In this document: positions 43,426 through 51,832 of the stretch, piece after piece
How the letters are laid out: every line of letters begins with the position of its first letter
Numbering within the stretch: position 1 is the first letter of the stretch
From: Acholeplasma sp.
GTDB lineage: Bacteria; Bacillota_I; Bacilli_A; Acholeplasmatales; Acholeplasmataceae
Direction of reading: 5' to 3'
Assembly (NCBI GenBank): GCA_003605085.1
Contig: QZKD01000038.1
Span: forward strand, 1 to 64,000
Length of the DNA stretch: 64,000 nt
The notes under the pieces: generated by a model
Databases searched by the model: none
What the model was told of the DNA's origin: nothing
The model's input: only the letters and a program-made list of their open reading frames with translations
Translations under genes and position numbers: made by a program

Positions 43426-44824
43426 GTTGTTGTTTAAGTTGTTCGAGATAACCTTTGGGGTCTTTATGATGAAATAACTTTTTCATCAACTTAACCAGTG
43501 TATCAGGATGATCAGAGGGCAGTACAATATCTGCAACATCGAGTGCTTCTTGATCGGCAGAGGATAGTGTGATGGAGACGTCACTTAATTTCATAAATTC
43601 GACATCAAATGATTTGGATCCAAACGCGATCGTCATTTCTTTTTCATGACGCTTAATGAACTCGTTTAAAGCATTTTCTTTGGATGCTTTTGACGAATAG
43701 ATCTTTAAAAAGTAATAATCATCAAAGAAATCATACGGATAGACTTGGAAAGATAAATGTTCATATGTATCGAGTGTGGTTAAATCTTGAATATAGGTGT
43801 CGATGACATCTTTTCGATCGATCATGATGTAGAAAACAGCACTTTCATGGGGATCAAGATGACCTTTAATATGGTTACGAAAATAGTCGTTTTTTCGATC
43901 ATAATAGAATTTTTCTTCAGCTTCGTTGGCAAAACTCGTATGGTAAATCGATAATGCTTGATCAATAATCGTATAGGCAAAGACATTTCTTTCTTTCATC
44001 TTAAAGTATTTGTCGACGTGTTCTTGAGCTTTTTTAGGGATGGATTTGATATCTAGGTACATTTCTTTATTCATATCATAGATGACTGCACCATTCATGA
44101 TCATCAGCTCCTGATGAAGTGGGACATTGGCGAAAATCTTTGATAAGGATGCAGGTGTTCTGGTCGTTGACACGGTAAAGTTTAAACCTTCATTGAGTAA
44201 TCCATTCATGGTGTAGGTCGTATAGGATGTTAATTTTTTCTCTTTGGTTAATAAGCATTGATCCAGCCCACTGACAAATAAAATCTCTTTGTGATGAAAA
44301 CGATAGAGATGAAATTGATTGACCAATAGGGTGATGAGGACACCAATGGTGGTTGATGAAATGCGGTTAATCGCGAAAAAATAGACAGGGAGATTATTTC
44401 TCAGTGAAATGGTGACCGAGAGGTAGGTTAAGGCTGCAACCCATACGAGATCATGTTGCTTAAAAGCTACAAGTAAATAAATAAGCACAACGGTAAATAC
44501 AGAGGTGAGTGTATATAAAACGATCATATCACCGATAGGTCCATAGTTAGCAAGGAGCCAAGGTTGAAAGATAGCCTCATGGAATAGGACAAGAACCATC
44601 CCAAAAAGACCACCAAAAAGAGAGCCTAAACTACGGATTCGTGCGAGACGAAAGCTTTGAGCATGTTCTCTTTGCATCGAATAGACTGCTGCGATTCCGG
44701 CAAAGAATGGTGAATACCAGGTCTGAGCAAATGTGGGTGAAATGAGCGTTAATATAAGGTTTAATAGCATCGTGAACATGACAGCGATTGCTGTTTTAAT
44801 ACTACGTAATCCAATTTTTGGCAT
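43418..44824 (-). CDS. Membrane protein: ArAE/FUSC-like exporter domain fused to a degenerate HAD (Cof-type) domain
   Basis: 468 residues from the ATG at 44824, with GGAGG 4 nt upstream. Residues 1-165 have about five helices of the aromatic-acid-exporter type (MPKIGLRSIKTAIAVMFTMLL, GIAAVYSMQREHAQSF, R-x-RSLGSLFGGLFGMV). From about 180 the protein follows a Cof-type HAD hydrolase: LFVSGLDQCLLTKEKKLT (motif I), NFTVSTTRTPASL (motif II), IMNGAVIYD, and FGSKSFDVEFM...ADIVL near the end (motif IV). The motif I nucleophile Asp is Gly, and motif IV has lost the first Asp and the Asn, so phosphatase activity is doubtful. Possibly a ligand-binding regulator of the exporter. Confidence 0.7.
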   Translation of the reverse strand: MPKIGLRSIKTAIAVMFTMLLNLILTLISPTFAQTWYSPFFAGIAAVYSMQREHAQSFRLARIRSLGSLFGGLFGMVLVLFHEAIFQPWLLANYGPIGDMIVLYTLTSVFTVVLIYLLVAFKQHDLVWVAALTYLSVTISLRNNLPVYFFAINRISSTTIGVLITLLVNQFHLYRFHHKEILFVSGLDQCLLTKEKKLTSYTTYTMNGLLNEGLNFTVSTTRTPASLSKIFANVPLHQELMIMNGAVIYDMNKEMYLDIKSIPKKAQEHVDKYFKMKERNVFAYTIIDQALSIYHTSFANEAEEKFYYDRKNDYFRNHIKGHLDPHESAVFYIMIDRKDVIDTYIQDLTTLDTYEHLSFQVYPYDFFDDYYFLKIYSSKASKENALNEFIKRHEKEMTIAFGSKSFDVEFMKLSDVSITLSSADQEALDVADIVLPSDHPDTLVKLMKKLFHHKDPKGYLEQLKQQQK

Positions 44825-44925
44825 AGATCCTCCAAAGGAAAAGACAGACATCAAGCCTGCCTTAAAGTAGGTGAGTTTTTAGTTCGCCATCATTATAGCA
44901 CACTCCATAGGTAGGTGTATCATTT

Positions 44926-44939
44926 AGAGAACGTTTTCC
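44926..44939. promoter_or_regulatory. Weak cre-like site upstream of ccpA
   Basis: AGAGAACGTTTTCC matches 8 of 11 fixed positions; may allow autoregulation. Confidence 0.3.
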
Positions 44940-44986
44940 AACGTGATTTTGTTACATCAGTGTTCTGCAAAAAAGTATGTAAACGA

Positions 44987-45002
44987 ATGAAAATATTTTC
45001 AT
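44987..45002. repeat. 16-bp perfect palindrome upstream of ccpA promoter
   Basis: ATGAAAATATTTTCAT, ending six bases before the -35 box. Close to the palindrome at 8435. Confidence 0.6.
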
Positions 45003-45008
45003 AAATAC

Positions 45009-45037
45009 TTGAAAGCCTTTTCATTCTATGATATAAT
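45009..45037 (+). promoter_or_regulatory. ccpA promoter
   Basis: TTGAAA (45009-45014), 17-nt spacer, TATAAT (45032-45037). Confidence 0.8.
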
Positions 45038-45065
45038 AAACGATGTATAAAAATGAGGTGAACCC

Positions 45066-46061
45066 ATGAGTAACGCAACTATTTATGATGTCGCTGGTGC
45101 TGCAGGTGTCAGTTTAGCAACCGTTTCGCGCGTCTTAAACAACCCAGAAAAAGTCAAAGAAGAGACCAGACAACGTGTCTTAAAAGTCATCAAAGAATTG
45201 GGTTATCGTCCCAATGTCATTGCTAGAGGACTTGCAAGCCGTAAAACGACAACCGTAGGGGTTGTTATTTCAGATATCACCCGTGCTTCAGTGGCTGAAA
45301 TGCTTGGTGGCATTAGCGATATCGCTCAAAACTATAAATACTCGATTAAGCTCTTCGCCATTCGTGAAGACATGGATATCGTCGATACACTCCATGATAT
45401 CGTTGCTGAACAGGTTGATGGAGTGCTTTATTTGAATGATGAACTCAATGAAAAACGTGTTGAAGATATCAAACGGATGTTTAATTCGAATGGTATTCCT
45501 TTTGTGTTTGCCAATGTCGTCTCTGATGATCCAGATGTTCCAACAGTTTCAATTGATTATGAAAAAGCAGGTTATGAAATTACGAAACTTTTAATCAATG
45601 ATCATCGTCAAAACATCTACTTATTATCGACAGCTAGACGATACTCGGTCAACGATAAAAAAGAAGCAGGCTATAACCGTGCGATGATAGAAGCTGGACT
45701 TGAACCTAAGATTTTCAGAACGTCTGGTGATACTAATATTAATCGTCAGCATTTCTCTACGTTCTTTGCTGACAAGAAAATCGATGCAGCGATCGGTGTT
45801 CGTGACTCCATTGCAGTCTCATTTATGAATATTGCGAGAGACAATGGACGTCTTGTACCAAGAGATCTTGCAGTTGCAGGTTTCCAAAATACGAAATATG
45901 CCCTTTTATCACGTCCGACACTAACATCCATTGATGTTCCTGTCTATGATATTGGTGCAGTTGCGATGCGATTACTCACCAAACTCATGAATCAAAAAGA
46001 TGTGGATAACATCAGAATTACGCTTCCTCACTATATCGTGAAGCGTCAAACAACCAATTAA
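45066..46061 (+). CDS. ccpA: Catabolite control protein A (LacI family)
   Basis: 331 residues. The HTH MSNATIYDVAGAAGVSLATVSRVLNN and the hinge RPNVIARGLASRKTTTVGVVISD closely follow Bacillus CcpA, as does YDIGAVAMRLLTKLMN near the end, which forms part of the HPr-Ser-P contact face. Other LacI proteins do not share that stretch so well. It would bind cre sites with seryl-phosphorylated HPr and repress or activate carbon genes. It is followed by the tyrS T-box, as ccpA often lies near tyrS in Bacilli. Confidence 0.92.
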   Translation: MSNATIYDVAGAAGVSLATVSRVLNNPEKVKEETRQRVLKVIKELGYRPNVIARGLASRKTTTVGVVISDITRASVAEMLGGISDIAQNYKYSIKLFAIREDMDIVDTLHDIVAEQVDGVLYLNDELNEKRVEDIKRMFNSNGIPFVFANVVSDDPDVPTVSIDYEKAGYEITKLLINDHRQNIYLLSTARRYSVNDKKEAGYNRAMIEAGLEPKIFRTSGDTNINRQHFSTFFADKKIDAAIGVRDSIAVSFMNIARDNGRLVPRDLAVAGFQNTKYALLSRPTLTSIDVPVYDIGAVAMRLLTKLMNQKDVDNIRITLPHYIVKRQTTN

Positions 46062-46084
46062 ATCGATCGTTGATATAATGACTT

Positions 46085-46265
46085 AGTAGAGATATGCAAT
46101 CCTTACTTAGAGATCTCATGAGGGTGTAACATGAGAAGAAAGTATGTCTTGAATTACCGTTATGGAGATCTTAGATAACGAGTGCTAGGATTTATCCTAG
46201 AACTAAGGTGGTACCGCGGAAGTTTACTTTCGTCCTTAGATCTTCATCTAGGGACGTTTTTATTT
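46085..46265 (+). promoter_or_regulatory. T-box leader (Tyr) of tyrS
   Basis: T-box AAGGTGGTACCGCGG (46205-46219), a terminator stem CGTCCTTAGAT / ATCTAGGGACG plus T-run (46231-46261), and a likely specifier TAC (46155-46157) in GAATTACCG. A TATAAT at 46074-46079 is the likely -10. Uncharged tRNA-Tyr should prevent termination. Confidence 0.9.
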
Positions 46266-46283
46266 AAAAATCAGGAGGGAACT

Positions 46284-47528
46284 ATGAAATTATACGATGA
46301 ACTCATCTGGCGCGGCTTAATCAAAGATGTGTCCAATGAAGAAAAAGCTTTACGACTACTCAACAATGAGAAAATTAAATTCTACTGTGGTTTTGATCCT
46401 ACGGGAGAATCACTGACGGTTGGACATCTTGTTCAGGTCGTTCGCATGCGTTTACTTCAAGAACATGGGCATACTCCCATCGTCTTAATTGGGGGAGCTA
46501 CAGGACTGATCGGCGATCCACGTCAAACCTCAGAAAGAAAGCTCTTAACACTCGATGAATCCTTAAAAAATGCAGAAAAGATAAAAAAGCAACTCTCAGC
46601 ATACCTTGATCCTGAACGTGCGATTTTTGTGAATAACTATGATTGGATTGGCAAGATCGACATGATCTCTTTCTTAAGAGATTACGGTAAGCATTTTAGT
46701 ATTAACTACATGATTGCTAAAGATACCGTTCAAAAGCGTCTTGAAGTAGGGATTTCTTATACAGAATTTTCATATATGCTTATTCAAGCCATCGACTTTT
46801 TACATCTCTATCGTACCCATGATTGTAAACTCCAATTTGGCGGATCCGATCAATGGGGTAATATTACGACTGGATTAGAATTAATACGAAAACTTGAGGG
46901 AGATCAGGCGAGTGCTATTGGATTATCCTCACCCCTCTTACTTAAGGCGGATGGCTCAAAGTTTGGCAAGAGTGAATCTGGTGCTTTATGGCTCGATCAA
47001 GAACTCACCACACCCTATGAACTCTATCAATACTTCATTAATGCATCCGATGCTGATGTCGTCAATTATTTAAAGACATTGACTCTGCTTTCTAAAGAAA
47101 AGATTGATTCCTTGGAAAAATCGATGAAAGAAGAACCTGAATTAAGAGCAGCTCAAAAGCGTTTAGCAGAAGAAATCGTGACTTTTGTTCATGGAATAGA
47201 TGCTCTTAATCAAGCGATTCGTGTCACAGAAGCCCTATTCTCGGGTGATTTTCATGCCCTAACAGCCATTGAGTTTAAACAGTTAGCGAAAACACTTGAA
47301 TCACATAAAGTAAGTGAAGAAATAAATCTATTAGATGCTTTAGTCCAAACGGGTCTTGCATCATCGAAAAGAGAAGCTCGGACCTTTGTTCAAAGCGGAG
47401 CGATTACTTTAAATGAAAATCGCGTAGAAAGTCTTGACTTTATTATCACCCCTGAGGTATCATTATTCAACACCTACGTCATGTTGCGTCGCGGAAAGAA
47501 AAAATATGCATTGATAATCTTTGAATAG
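46284..47528 (+). CDS. tyrS: Tyrosyl-tRNA synthetase
   Basis: 414 residues from the ATG at 46284 (AGGAGGG before it). HIGH-type motif in DPTGESLTVGHL, KMSKS-type motif KFGKSESG, GGSDQWGNITTGLELI for tyrosine binding, and a C-terminal S4 domain (ASSKREARTFVQSGAITLNENRV). Charges tRNA-Tyr. Confidence 0.96.
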   Translation: MKLYDELIWRGLIKDVSNEEKALRLLNNEKIKFYCGFDPTGESLTVGHLVQVVRMRLLQEHGHTPIVLIGGATGLIGDPRQTSERKLLTLDESLKNAEKIKKQLSAYLDPERAIFVNNYDWIGKIDMISFLRDYGKHFSINYMIAKDTVQKRLEVGISYTEFSYMLIQAIDFLHLYRTHDCKLQFGGSDQWGNITTGLELIRKLEGDQASAIGLSSPLLLKADGSKFGKSESGALWLDQELTTPYELYQYFINASDADVVNYLKTLTLLSKEKIDSLEKSMKEEPELRAAQKRLAEEIVTFVHGIDALNQAIRVTEALFSGDFHALTAIEFKQLAKTLESHKVSEEINLLDALVQTGLASSKREARTFVQSGAITLNENRVESLDFIITPEVSLFNTYVMLRRGKKKYALIIFE

Positions 47529-47537
47529 GAGATCACT

Positions 47538-48389
47538 ATGGATATCGTGCTTTATAACCCATTATCACGGAATGGTAAAAATGAAAAGTTCATTCAAAAA
47601 GTGGTTCAATCCCTTGAGAAAAAAGGACAGACTGTCGTCAGTTACAGCATTTTAGCAATTGATGATGTGGATTCTTTTGTTTCAGGATGTAATGATGATG
47701 ACCGAATTATCATCGTAGGTGGGGATGGCACGATCAATCATTTAGCGAATCGTATCTACAAATTAAAGTTTCCTCAACAACTTTATATGTATCAAGCAGG
47801 TACAGGAAATGATTTTATTCGTTCACTGAAAACGAAAGAAAAAGTGGTTCTGATCAAACCTTATATCGAATCGCTACCCAATGTCCAGTTTCAACAAAAA
47901 GCGCGTTATTTTCTCAATGGAACTGGCGCTGGTCTCGATGGCTTTATCGGTCATTTAGTCAATCATTCCAAATATAAAAAGAACAAACTCAACTATTTCC
48001 GTCATGCGTTTGAAGGTTTTGCAAAATTCCAACCGATTGCAGCTGAAATTACCGTGGATGGTAAAACATGGAAAGAACATAAAGTTTGGTTTGTCAGTGT
48101 CATGAATAGTGCGTATTATGGTGGTGGAATGAAAATCGCACCTAATGCTTCAAGAGAAAATGATGATCTCCATGTAGTTGTCGTCAAAGACATACCCAAA
48201 TGGAAATTAATCCTCATCTTTCCTACCATCTATTTTGGTTGGCATATCAAGTTTAAAAAATATATCGATGTCATCGTGGGTAAGGATGTTAGAATTACCT
48301 TTGATCAACCCACCTATCTTCAAATTGATGGTGATGTTGAGTATCCCGTAGAATCTTTCTCAGTAAAAAATCAAAGTGAGCATGAATAA
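47538..48389 (+). CDS. Diacylglycerol/lipid kinase family protein
   Basis: 283 residues, DAGK catalytic domain: VLYNPLSRNGK, IIIVGGDGTINHL (nucleotide-binding GGDGT) and YQAGTGNDF. The C-terminal domain has LNGTGAGLDGFI and YYGGGMKIAPNA. Homologous to YegS/DgkB; in Gram-positive bacteria DgkB recycles diacylglycerol produced by LTA synthesis, which fits the LtaS-like gene in the same window. Nine bases after tyrS. Confidence 0.85.
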   Translation: MDIVLYNPLSRNGKNEKFIQKVVQSLEKKGQTVVSYSILAIDDVDSFVSGCNDDDRIIIVGGDGTINHLANRIYKLKFPQQLYMYQAGTGNDFIRSLKTKEKVVLIKPYIESLPNVQFQQKARYFLNGTGAGLDGFIGHLVNHSKYKKNKLNYFRHAFEGFAKFQPIAAEITVDGKTWKEHKVWFVSVMNSAYYGGGMKIAPNASRENDDLHVVVVKDIPKWKLILIFPTIYFGWHIKFKKYIDVIVGKDVRITFDQPTYLQIDGDVEYPVESFSVKNQSEHE

Positions 48390-48405
48390 TCATGCCCACT
48401 TTTTT
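48373..48405. terminator. Terminator between convergent genes
   Basis: AAGTG-A-GCATGA / TCATGC-C-CACTT stem with T-run on the plus strand; overlaps the kinase stop codon and is usable from both sides. Confidence 0.7.
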
Positions 48406-49091
48406 CATATTAGCATTTGAAGGACTGTCGATAAATCCATTAAACCATGAATGATGATGACTGATTTTAATGACTTATTTTTACGACGATAGATTCCTAT
48501 TAGAATCATTAATGGTATAAATGAAATTATACGAAATAAAATGAATTTGATATCCCACAACAAAGGCAGAAATGCATGTTGAATACCATAAACAAGAATG
48601 ATGTACAAAAGGGGGATGATAGAATGGCTTTTATTTACTTTCCAAGAGGTATCAATAAAGCCATAATAGAAAGGAATTTCGGAGAGTGCAGCTGTTGTGG
48701 GGAAAAAGATGATATAAAAAAGACCCCAGGACCAAGAAACACTATAAATCAAATCAGGAGGTGGTCCTTGAAAAAACAGTATGCTGATCAAAATCATCCC
48801 ACCAACCCCTGCACCAAACATCCACAAAAAAGTATAAAGAAACTCCTTTTTTGAAATTTTTGCTTGCATAATACTTAACAAAAAACGAAAAAATGACTGA
48901 TTTTTATGTCGTAAGATGATATCAAAAATGAGAAGCGTCAATAGATTACCAACAATAAAGATGATCGGCCAATAGGGAGCAATTTCATTCAATGTTAAAC
49001 GGAATAGACCGATCAATGAAGCATATAGTATACCAAAAATGGCAACGCGAAGCCAAATGAGAATCGATAAGGAAAATCGATGATATGACAT
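48405..49091 (-). CDS. CPBP-family membrane protein with altered first motif
   Basis: 228 residues, about seven membrane helices. CPBP (CAAX protease and bacteriocin-processing) motifs 2 and 3 are present as YGIQHAFLPLLWD and IIIHGLMD, but motif 1 is LSEIPFYYGFI instead of EExxFRG, with only one Glu. Reduced or different proteolytic activity is possible. Third gene of an operon behind a winged-helix regulator and a complete CPBP protein. Confidence 0.7.
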   Translation of the reverse strand: MSYHRFSLSILIWLRVAIFGILYASLIGLFRLTLNEIAPYWPIIFIVGNLLTLLIFDIILRHKNQSFFRFLLSIMQAKISKKEFLYTFLWMFGAGVGGMILISILFFQGPPPDLIYSVSWSWGLFYIIFFPTTAALSEIPFYYGFIDTSWKVNKSHSIIPLLYIILVYGIQHAFLPLLWDIKFILFRIISFIPLMILIGIYRRKNKSLKSVIIIHGLMDLSTVLQMLI

Positions 49092-49141
49092 AGGTAAATC
49101 CTTTCTCTAAGAAAAGTTGAGGTCTAATCCATGCTACTAGA

Positions 49142-49852
49142 TTAAAAATACAAGAGTACAATCAGAGATGTCGAAGAAAGCATGTTCACAGAAATATGAG
49201 CAACGATAGAAATCCATAGGTTATTTGTTTTAAGCGTAATCCAAGCATGTGGAATGACAGCAATCGTTCGAGCAACGACATCCCAAGGAGACCAAAAATG
49301 GTAGAGGGCAAAGAAAAAGGCATTGAGAATACTCTTTTTTGCTAAAGACCCTTGAATTCTGTGGATTAAAAAACCTCTAAAATAAAACTCTTCAATCAAC
49401 GGGCCGATAATATTACCAAAAACAATGAGCATTAAAACGGTCAATGTCTTTTGTGGCTCATTCGCACTTACCTCAAGATTTCTTGCCCATAGCGGTATAA
49501 AACTAAATACTTGATCTTTCATCCATTGTGTAAGCGTCGGTGACAACAGTGCAAAGGTAATCCCAGCGATGGCGATGAGAAGAATGACATATAAAACAAA
49601 TTTTAGGGGCTTGATTGCTTTTTGGCTAGTCAAAATTGTTTTTAAAAGGGATTTTTTGGATTCTTTATCTTTGATTACCAACATCAATCCCAGTTGTGAA
49701 GGAATCAAGATGAAGATAATTGCAAGTGATAAGGAAAACACCGAGGAAAATCCTATAGAGATGACCCAGGGTGTTACAAGAAAATAGAATAATGCAATGA
49801 GCAATCCTGGTACAAAATATAAACCAAGGGTTGAAAAGAGATGACGTTTCAT
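49142..49852 (-). CDS. CPBP-family intramembrane metalloprotease
   Basis: 236 residues, about seven helices. The full motif set is present: GPLIEEFYFRGFLI (EExxxR), ALYHFWSPWD (FxxxH) and VAHISVNML (HxxxN). Members act in bacteriocin immunity or processing and in SREBP-like signalling. Start overlaps the upstream regulator by four bases, so it should be made with it. Confidence 0.85.
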   Translation of the reverse strand: MKRHLFSTLGLYFVPGLLIALFYFLVTPWVISIGFSSVFSLSLAIIFILIPSQLGLMLVIKDKESKKSLLKTILTSQKAIKPLKFVLYVILLIAIAGITFALLSPTLTQWMKDQVFSFIPLWARNLEVSANEPQKTLTVLMLIVFGNIIGPLIEEFYFRGFLIHRIQGSLAKKSILNAFFFALYHFWSPWDVVARTIAVIPHAWITLKTNNLWISIVAHISVNMLSSTSLIVLLYF

Positions 49853-50403
49853 AAGCGAGCCTCTTTTTCCGTGTTAGGAATTAATGAAAAAGAAAACTTG
49901 ATTAAAGATGATTGATCTTTTGTATCAATGGTTTGATACGATGTAACTAATGTCTGGAGTTGATGAATAAACGTTTGAAAGTCACTTTGTGTAAGATGCA
50001 GTGTTTGTGTCATGAATCCTACATGATGCATCGTGGCACCTGTTTCATGGTATTGTGCAAAGTCAGAAAAATCTATCAATTGAGAAAAACAAAAGCTGAA
50101 GAAAAGTTGTATAATCTCATCTTGTTTCATGTCCTTGAAGGATTGGGAAATGTTCTCAAAAGGATTCACTTTAATGGCATAAACACGTTTTACAGTACCT
50201 CGAACTTTCGTTTCATTCACCACTTGTAAAAATCCATCTTTGACCATACCATTGATTTGACGATACAGTGTCGCTTGTGGAATGTCAGGTAACATAACAG
50301 ACAAAACTTGAGGTGTATATTCACCTCTAGCAGCAAAAATTCTCAATAGTTCCAAACGGACAGGGTGAAGCCATCTAACCATATTTTTTGTCGATTCCAT
50401 CAT
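49849..50403 (-). CDS. Winged-helix transcription regulator of the CPBP operon
   Basis: 184 residues. The N-terminal 75 residues form an ArsR/PadR-like winged helix (HPVRLELLRIFAARGEYTPQVLSVMLPDIPQATLYRQINGMVKDGFLQV); the rest is helical and may dimerise. The ATG is preceded by AAGGAGG at 7 nt. Its promoter carries a palindrome overlapping the -10, so negative autoregulation is likely. It is the first gene of the unit with the two CPBP proteins. Confidence 0.8.
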   Translation of the reverse strand: MMESTKNMVRWLHPVRLELLRIFAARGEYTPQVLSVMLPDIPQATLYRQINGMVKDGFLQVVNETKVRGTVKRVYAIKVNPFENISQSFKDMKQDEIIQLFFSFCFSQLIDFSDFAQYHETGATMHHVGFMTQTLHLTQSDFQTFIHQLQTLVTSYQTIDTKDQSSLIKFSFSLIPNTEKEARL

Positions 50404-50430
50404 GCATTTACCTCCTTAATTATCATCTAC

Positions 50431-50464
50431 GATAATATTATCACCAAAGATAATAATAAGTCAA
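50431..50464 (-). promoter_or_regulatory. Promoter and operator of the regulator-CPBP operon
   Basis: On the minus strand TTGACT (50464-50459), an 18-nt spacer and TAATAT (50440-50435). The 12-bp palindrome GATAATATTATC (50431-50442) covers the -10 and is flanked by further GATAAT copies (50449-50454 on the plus strand, and TATCATC at 50421). Confidence 0.65.
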
Positions 50465-50466
50465 TA

Positions 50467-50496
50467 GAAAAAGACATCTTTTTTTAGAAGATGCCT
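50467..50496 (-). terminator. trpS terminator
   Basis: Minus-strand stem AGGCATCT / AGATGTCT (50496-50489 with 50479-50472) followed by TTTTTC. Confidence 0.65.
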
Positions 50497-50502
50497 TTTG
50501 GG

Positions 50503-51579
50503 TTATTTTATACGTCCTAAACCGATCTTTTTATAGACTTTTTGCATTTTTCGTTGTGCAATAAAGCGAGCTCGATCGGCTCCTTGATTAAGAATCTCAT
50601 CTAATTTTGAATCATTGATGATTTGGAAATAACGCGCTTGAATCGGTCTAATCGCATCCACAACAACTTCAGCAAGCTCCGCCTTAAAGGTTGCATAATT
50701 CGCGTCTTGATATTTTTCTTCCAGTTCTTTAATCGAATAATCAGATAATGAGGCATAAATCGTTAAGAGGTTGGCGATGCCAGGTTTCTTTTTTGGATCG
50801 TATTTTATTTTTGTATCTGAATCCGTAACCGCTGATTTAATCTTGTTGCGTATTAAACTTAAATCATCCAAAAGGAGAATATATGATTTTGGATTCTCAT
50901 CGGATTTGCTCATCTTTTTAGTTGGATCGGTTAAACTTTTAATTCTGGCACCAGTTTCAGGGAAAAATCCTTCAGGAACAATAAATGTATCACCATAGGT
51001 GTTATTAAAACGAGTTGCTAAATTTCTGGTGAGTTCTAGGTGTTGTTTTTGGTCATCTCCGATGGGTACCACATGGGCATCATAGAGTAATATATCTGCA
51101 GCCATAAGGGCAGGATATGTCAAAAGCGAGGTGCGAATTCCTTCGGTCTGTTTACCCTTTTTGTCCTTATACTGAGTCATACGTTCCATTTCACCGACAT
51201 AAGCTGTTGATTCCATGATATATCCTAATGCAGCATGTTCTAAAATTTCAGATTGGATGAATAAATTCACTTTTTCTGGATCTAGACCACATGCGATATA
51301 AAGTGCAGCAACCGAACGTATATTTTTCTTAAGTTCTTGGCGATCTTGAGGTGTGGTAATTGCGTGTAAATCCGCGATAAAAATGAAGAATTCGGTTTCT
51401 TCTAATTCATCTTGTAATTTAACGAATTGGCGAAGTGCTCCAATATAGTTCCCGAGGGTAAGTTTTCCTGTCGGTTGAATACCCGAGACCAGTGTTTTAC
51501 GTTTGGCTGCTTTCACCTGTAAGTGAACTGGGAGTTGAACTTCATCCACCGTTTTTGTTTGAATGTTTGGCATAATCAT
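50503..51579 (-). CDS. trpS: Tryptophanyl-tRNA synthetase
   Basis: About 358 residues. HIGH-type motif TGKLTLGNYIGAL, KMSKS motif KKMSKSDENP, LTYPALMAADILLYDAHVVPIGDDQKQH. There is an extra 25-30 residues before LVSGIQPTG. Several ATGs lie close together (51582, 51579, 51573); 51579 has the best distance (4 nt) from AAGGAGG. Controlled by its own T-box. Confidence 0.95.
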   Translation of the reverse strand: MIMPNIQTKTVDEVQLPVHLQVKAAKRKTLVSGIQPTGKLTLGNYIGALRQFVKLQDELEETEFFIFIADLHAITTPQDRQELKKNIRSVAALYIACGLDPEKVNLFIQSEILEHAALGYIMESTAYVGEMERMTQYKDKKGKQTEGIRTSLLTYPALMAADILLYDAHVVPIGDDQKQHLELTRNLATRFNNTYGDTFIVPEGFFPETGARIKSLTDPTKKMSKSDENPKSYILLLDDLSLIRNKIKSAVTDSDTKIKYDPKKKPGIANLLTIYASLSDYSIKELEEKYQDANYATFKAELAEVVVDAIRPIQARYFQIINDSKLDEILNQGADRARFIAQRKMQKVYKKIGLGRIK

Positions 51580-51599
51580 CATTCCTCCTTATTAAAAAT

Positions 51600-51797
51600 A
51601 AACGTCCCTAGACAAAGTCTAAGGACGTATAAACGCGGTGCCACCTTAGTTCCAAGCAATGCTTGGCGCTCATATATCGTTAAAGCCGATTGACTTTGTA
51701 CTCCAAGGTCCCAACACGATGCTTGATTTCTCCGGCTTTCACCTTCCCGGATCGCTTTTTAAATCATAAGGACATCGCACTTCCTCTTCATTGTACA
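51600..51797 (-). promoter_or_regulatory. T-box leader (Trp) of trpS
   Basis: On the minus strand: T-box AAGGTGGCACCGCG (51647-51634), terminator ACGTCCTTAGAC / GTCTAGGGACGT (51628-51602) with T-rich tail, and a likely Trp specifier TGG (51713-51711). Confidence 0.88.
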
Positions 51798-51803
51798 TTC
51801 TAT

Positions 51804-51832
51804 ATTATACACGAAGGCTTACTATTCTTCAA
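51804..51832 (-). promoter_or_regulatory. trpS T-box promoter
   Basis: TTGAAG (51832-51827), 17-nt spacer, TATAAT (51809-51804) on the minus strand. The -35 lies inside the end of pepF. Confidence 0.75.

Noticed and set aside
46182-46283. N-terminal extension of tyrS from the ATG at 46182
   Set aside because: It runs through the T-box and terminator; the ribosome site before 46284 fixes the start.
48576-48854. 92-codon plus-strand frame within the CPBP-like gene
   Set aside because: Entirely antisense to a gene with clear motifs and membrane pattern; shadow frame.
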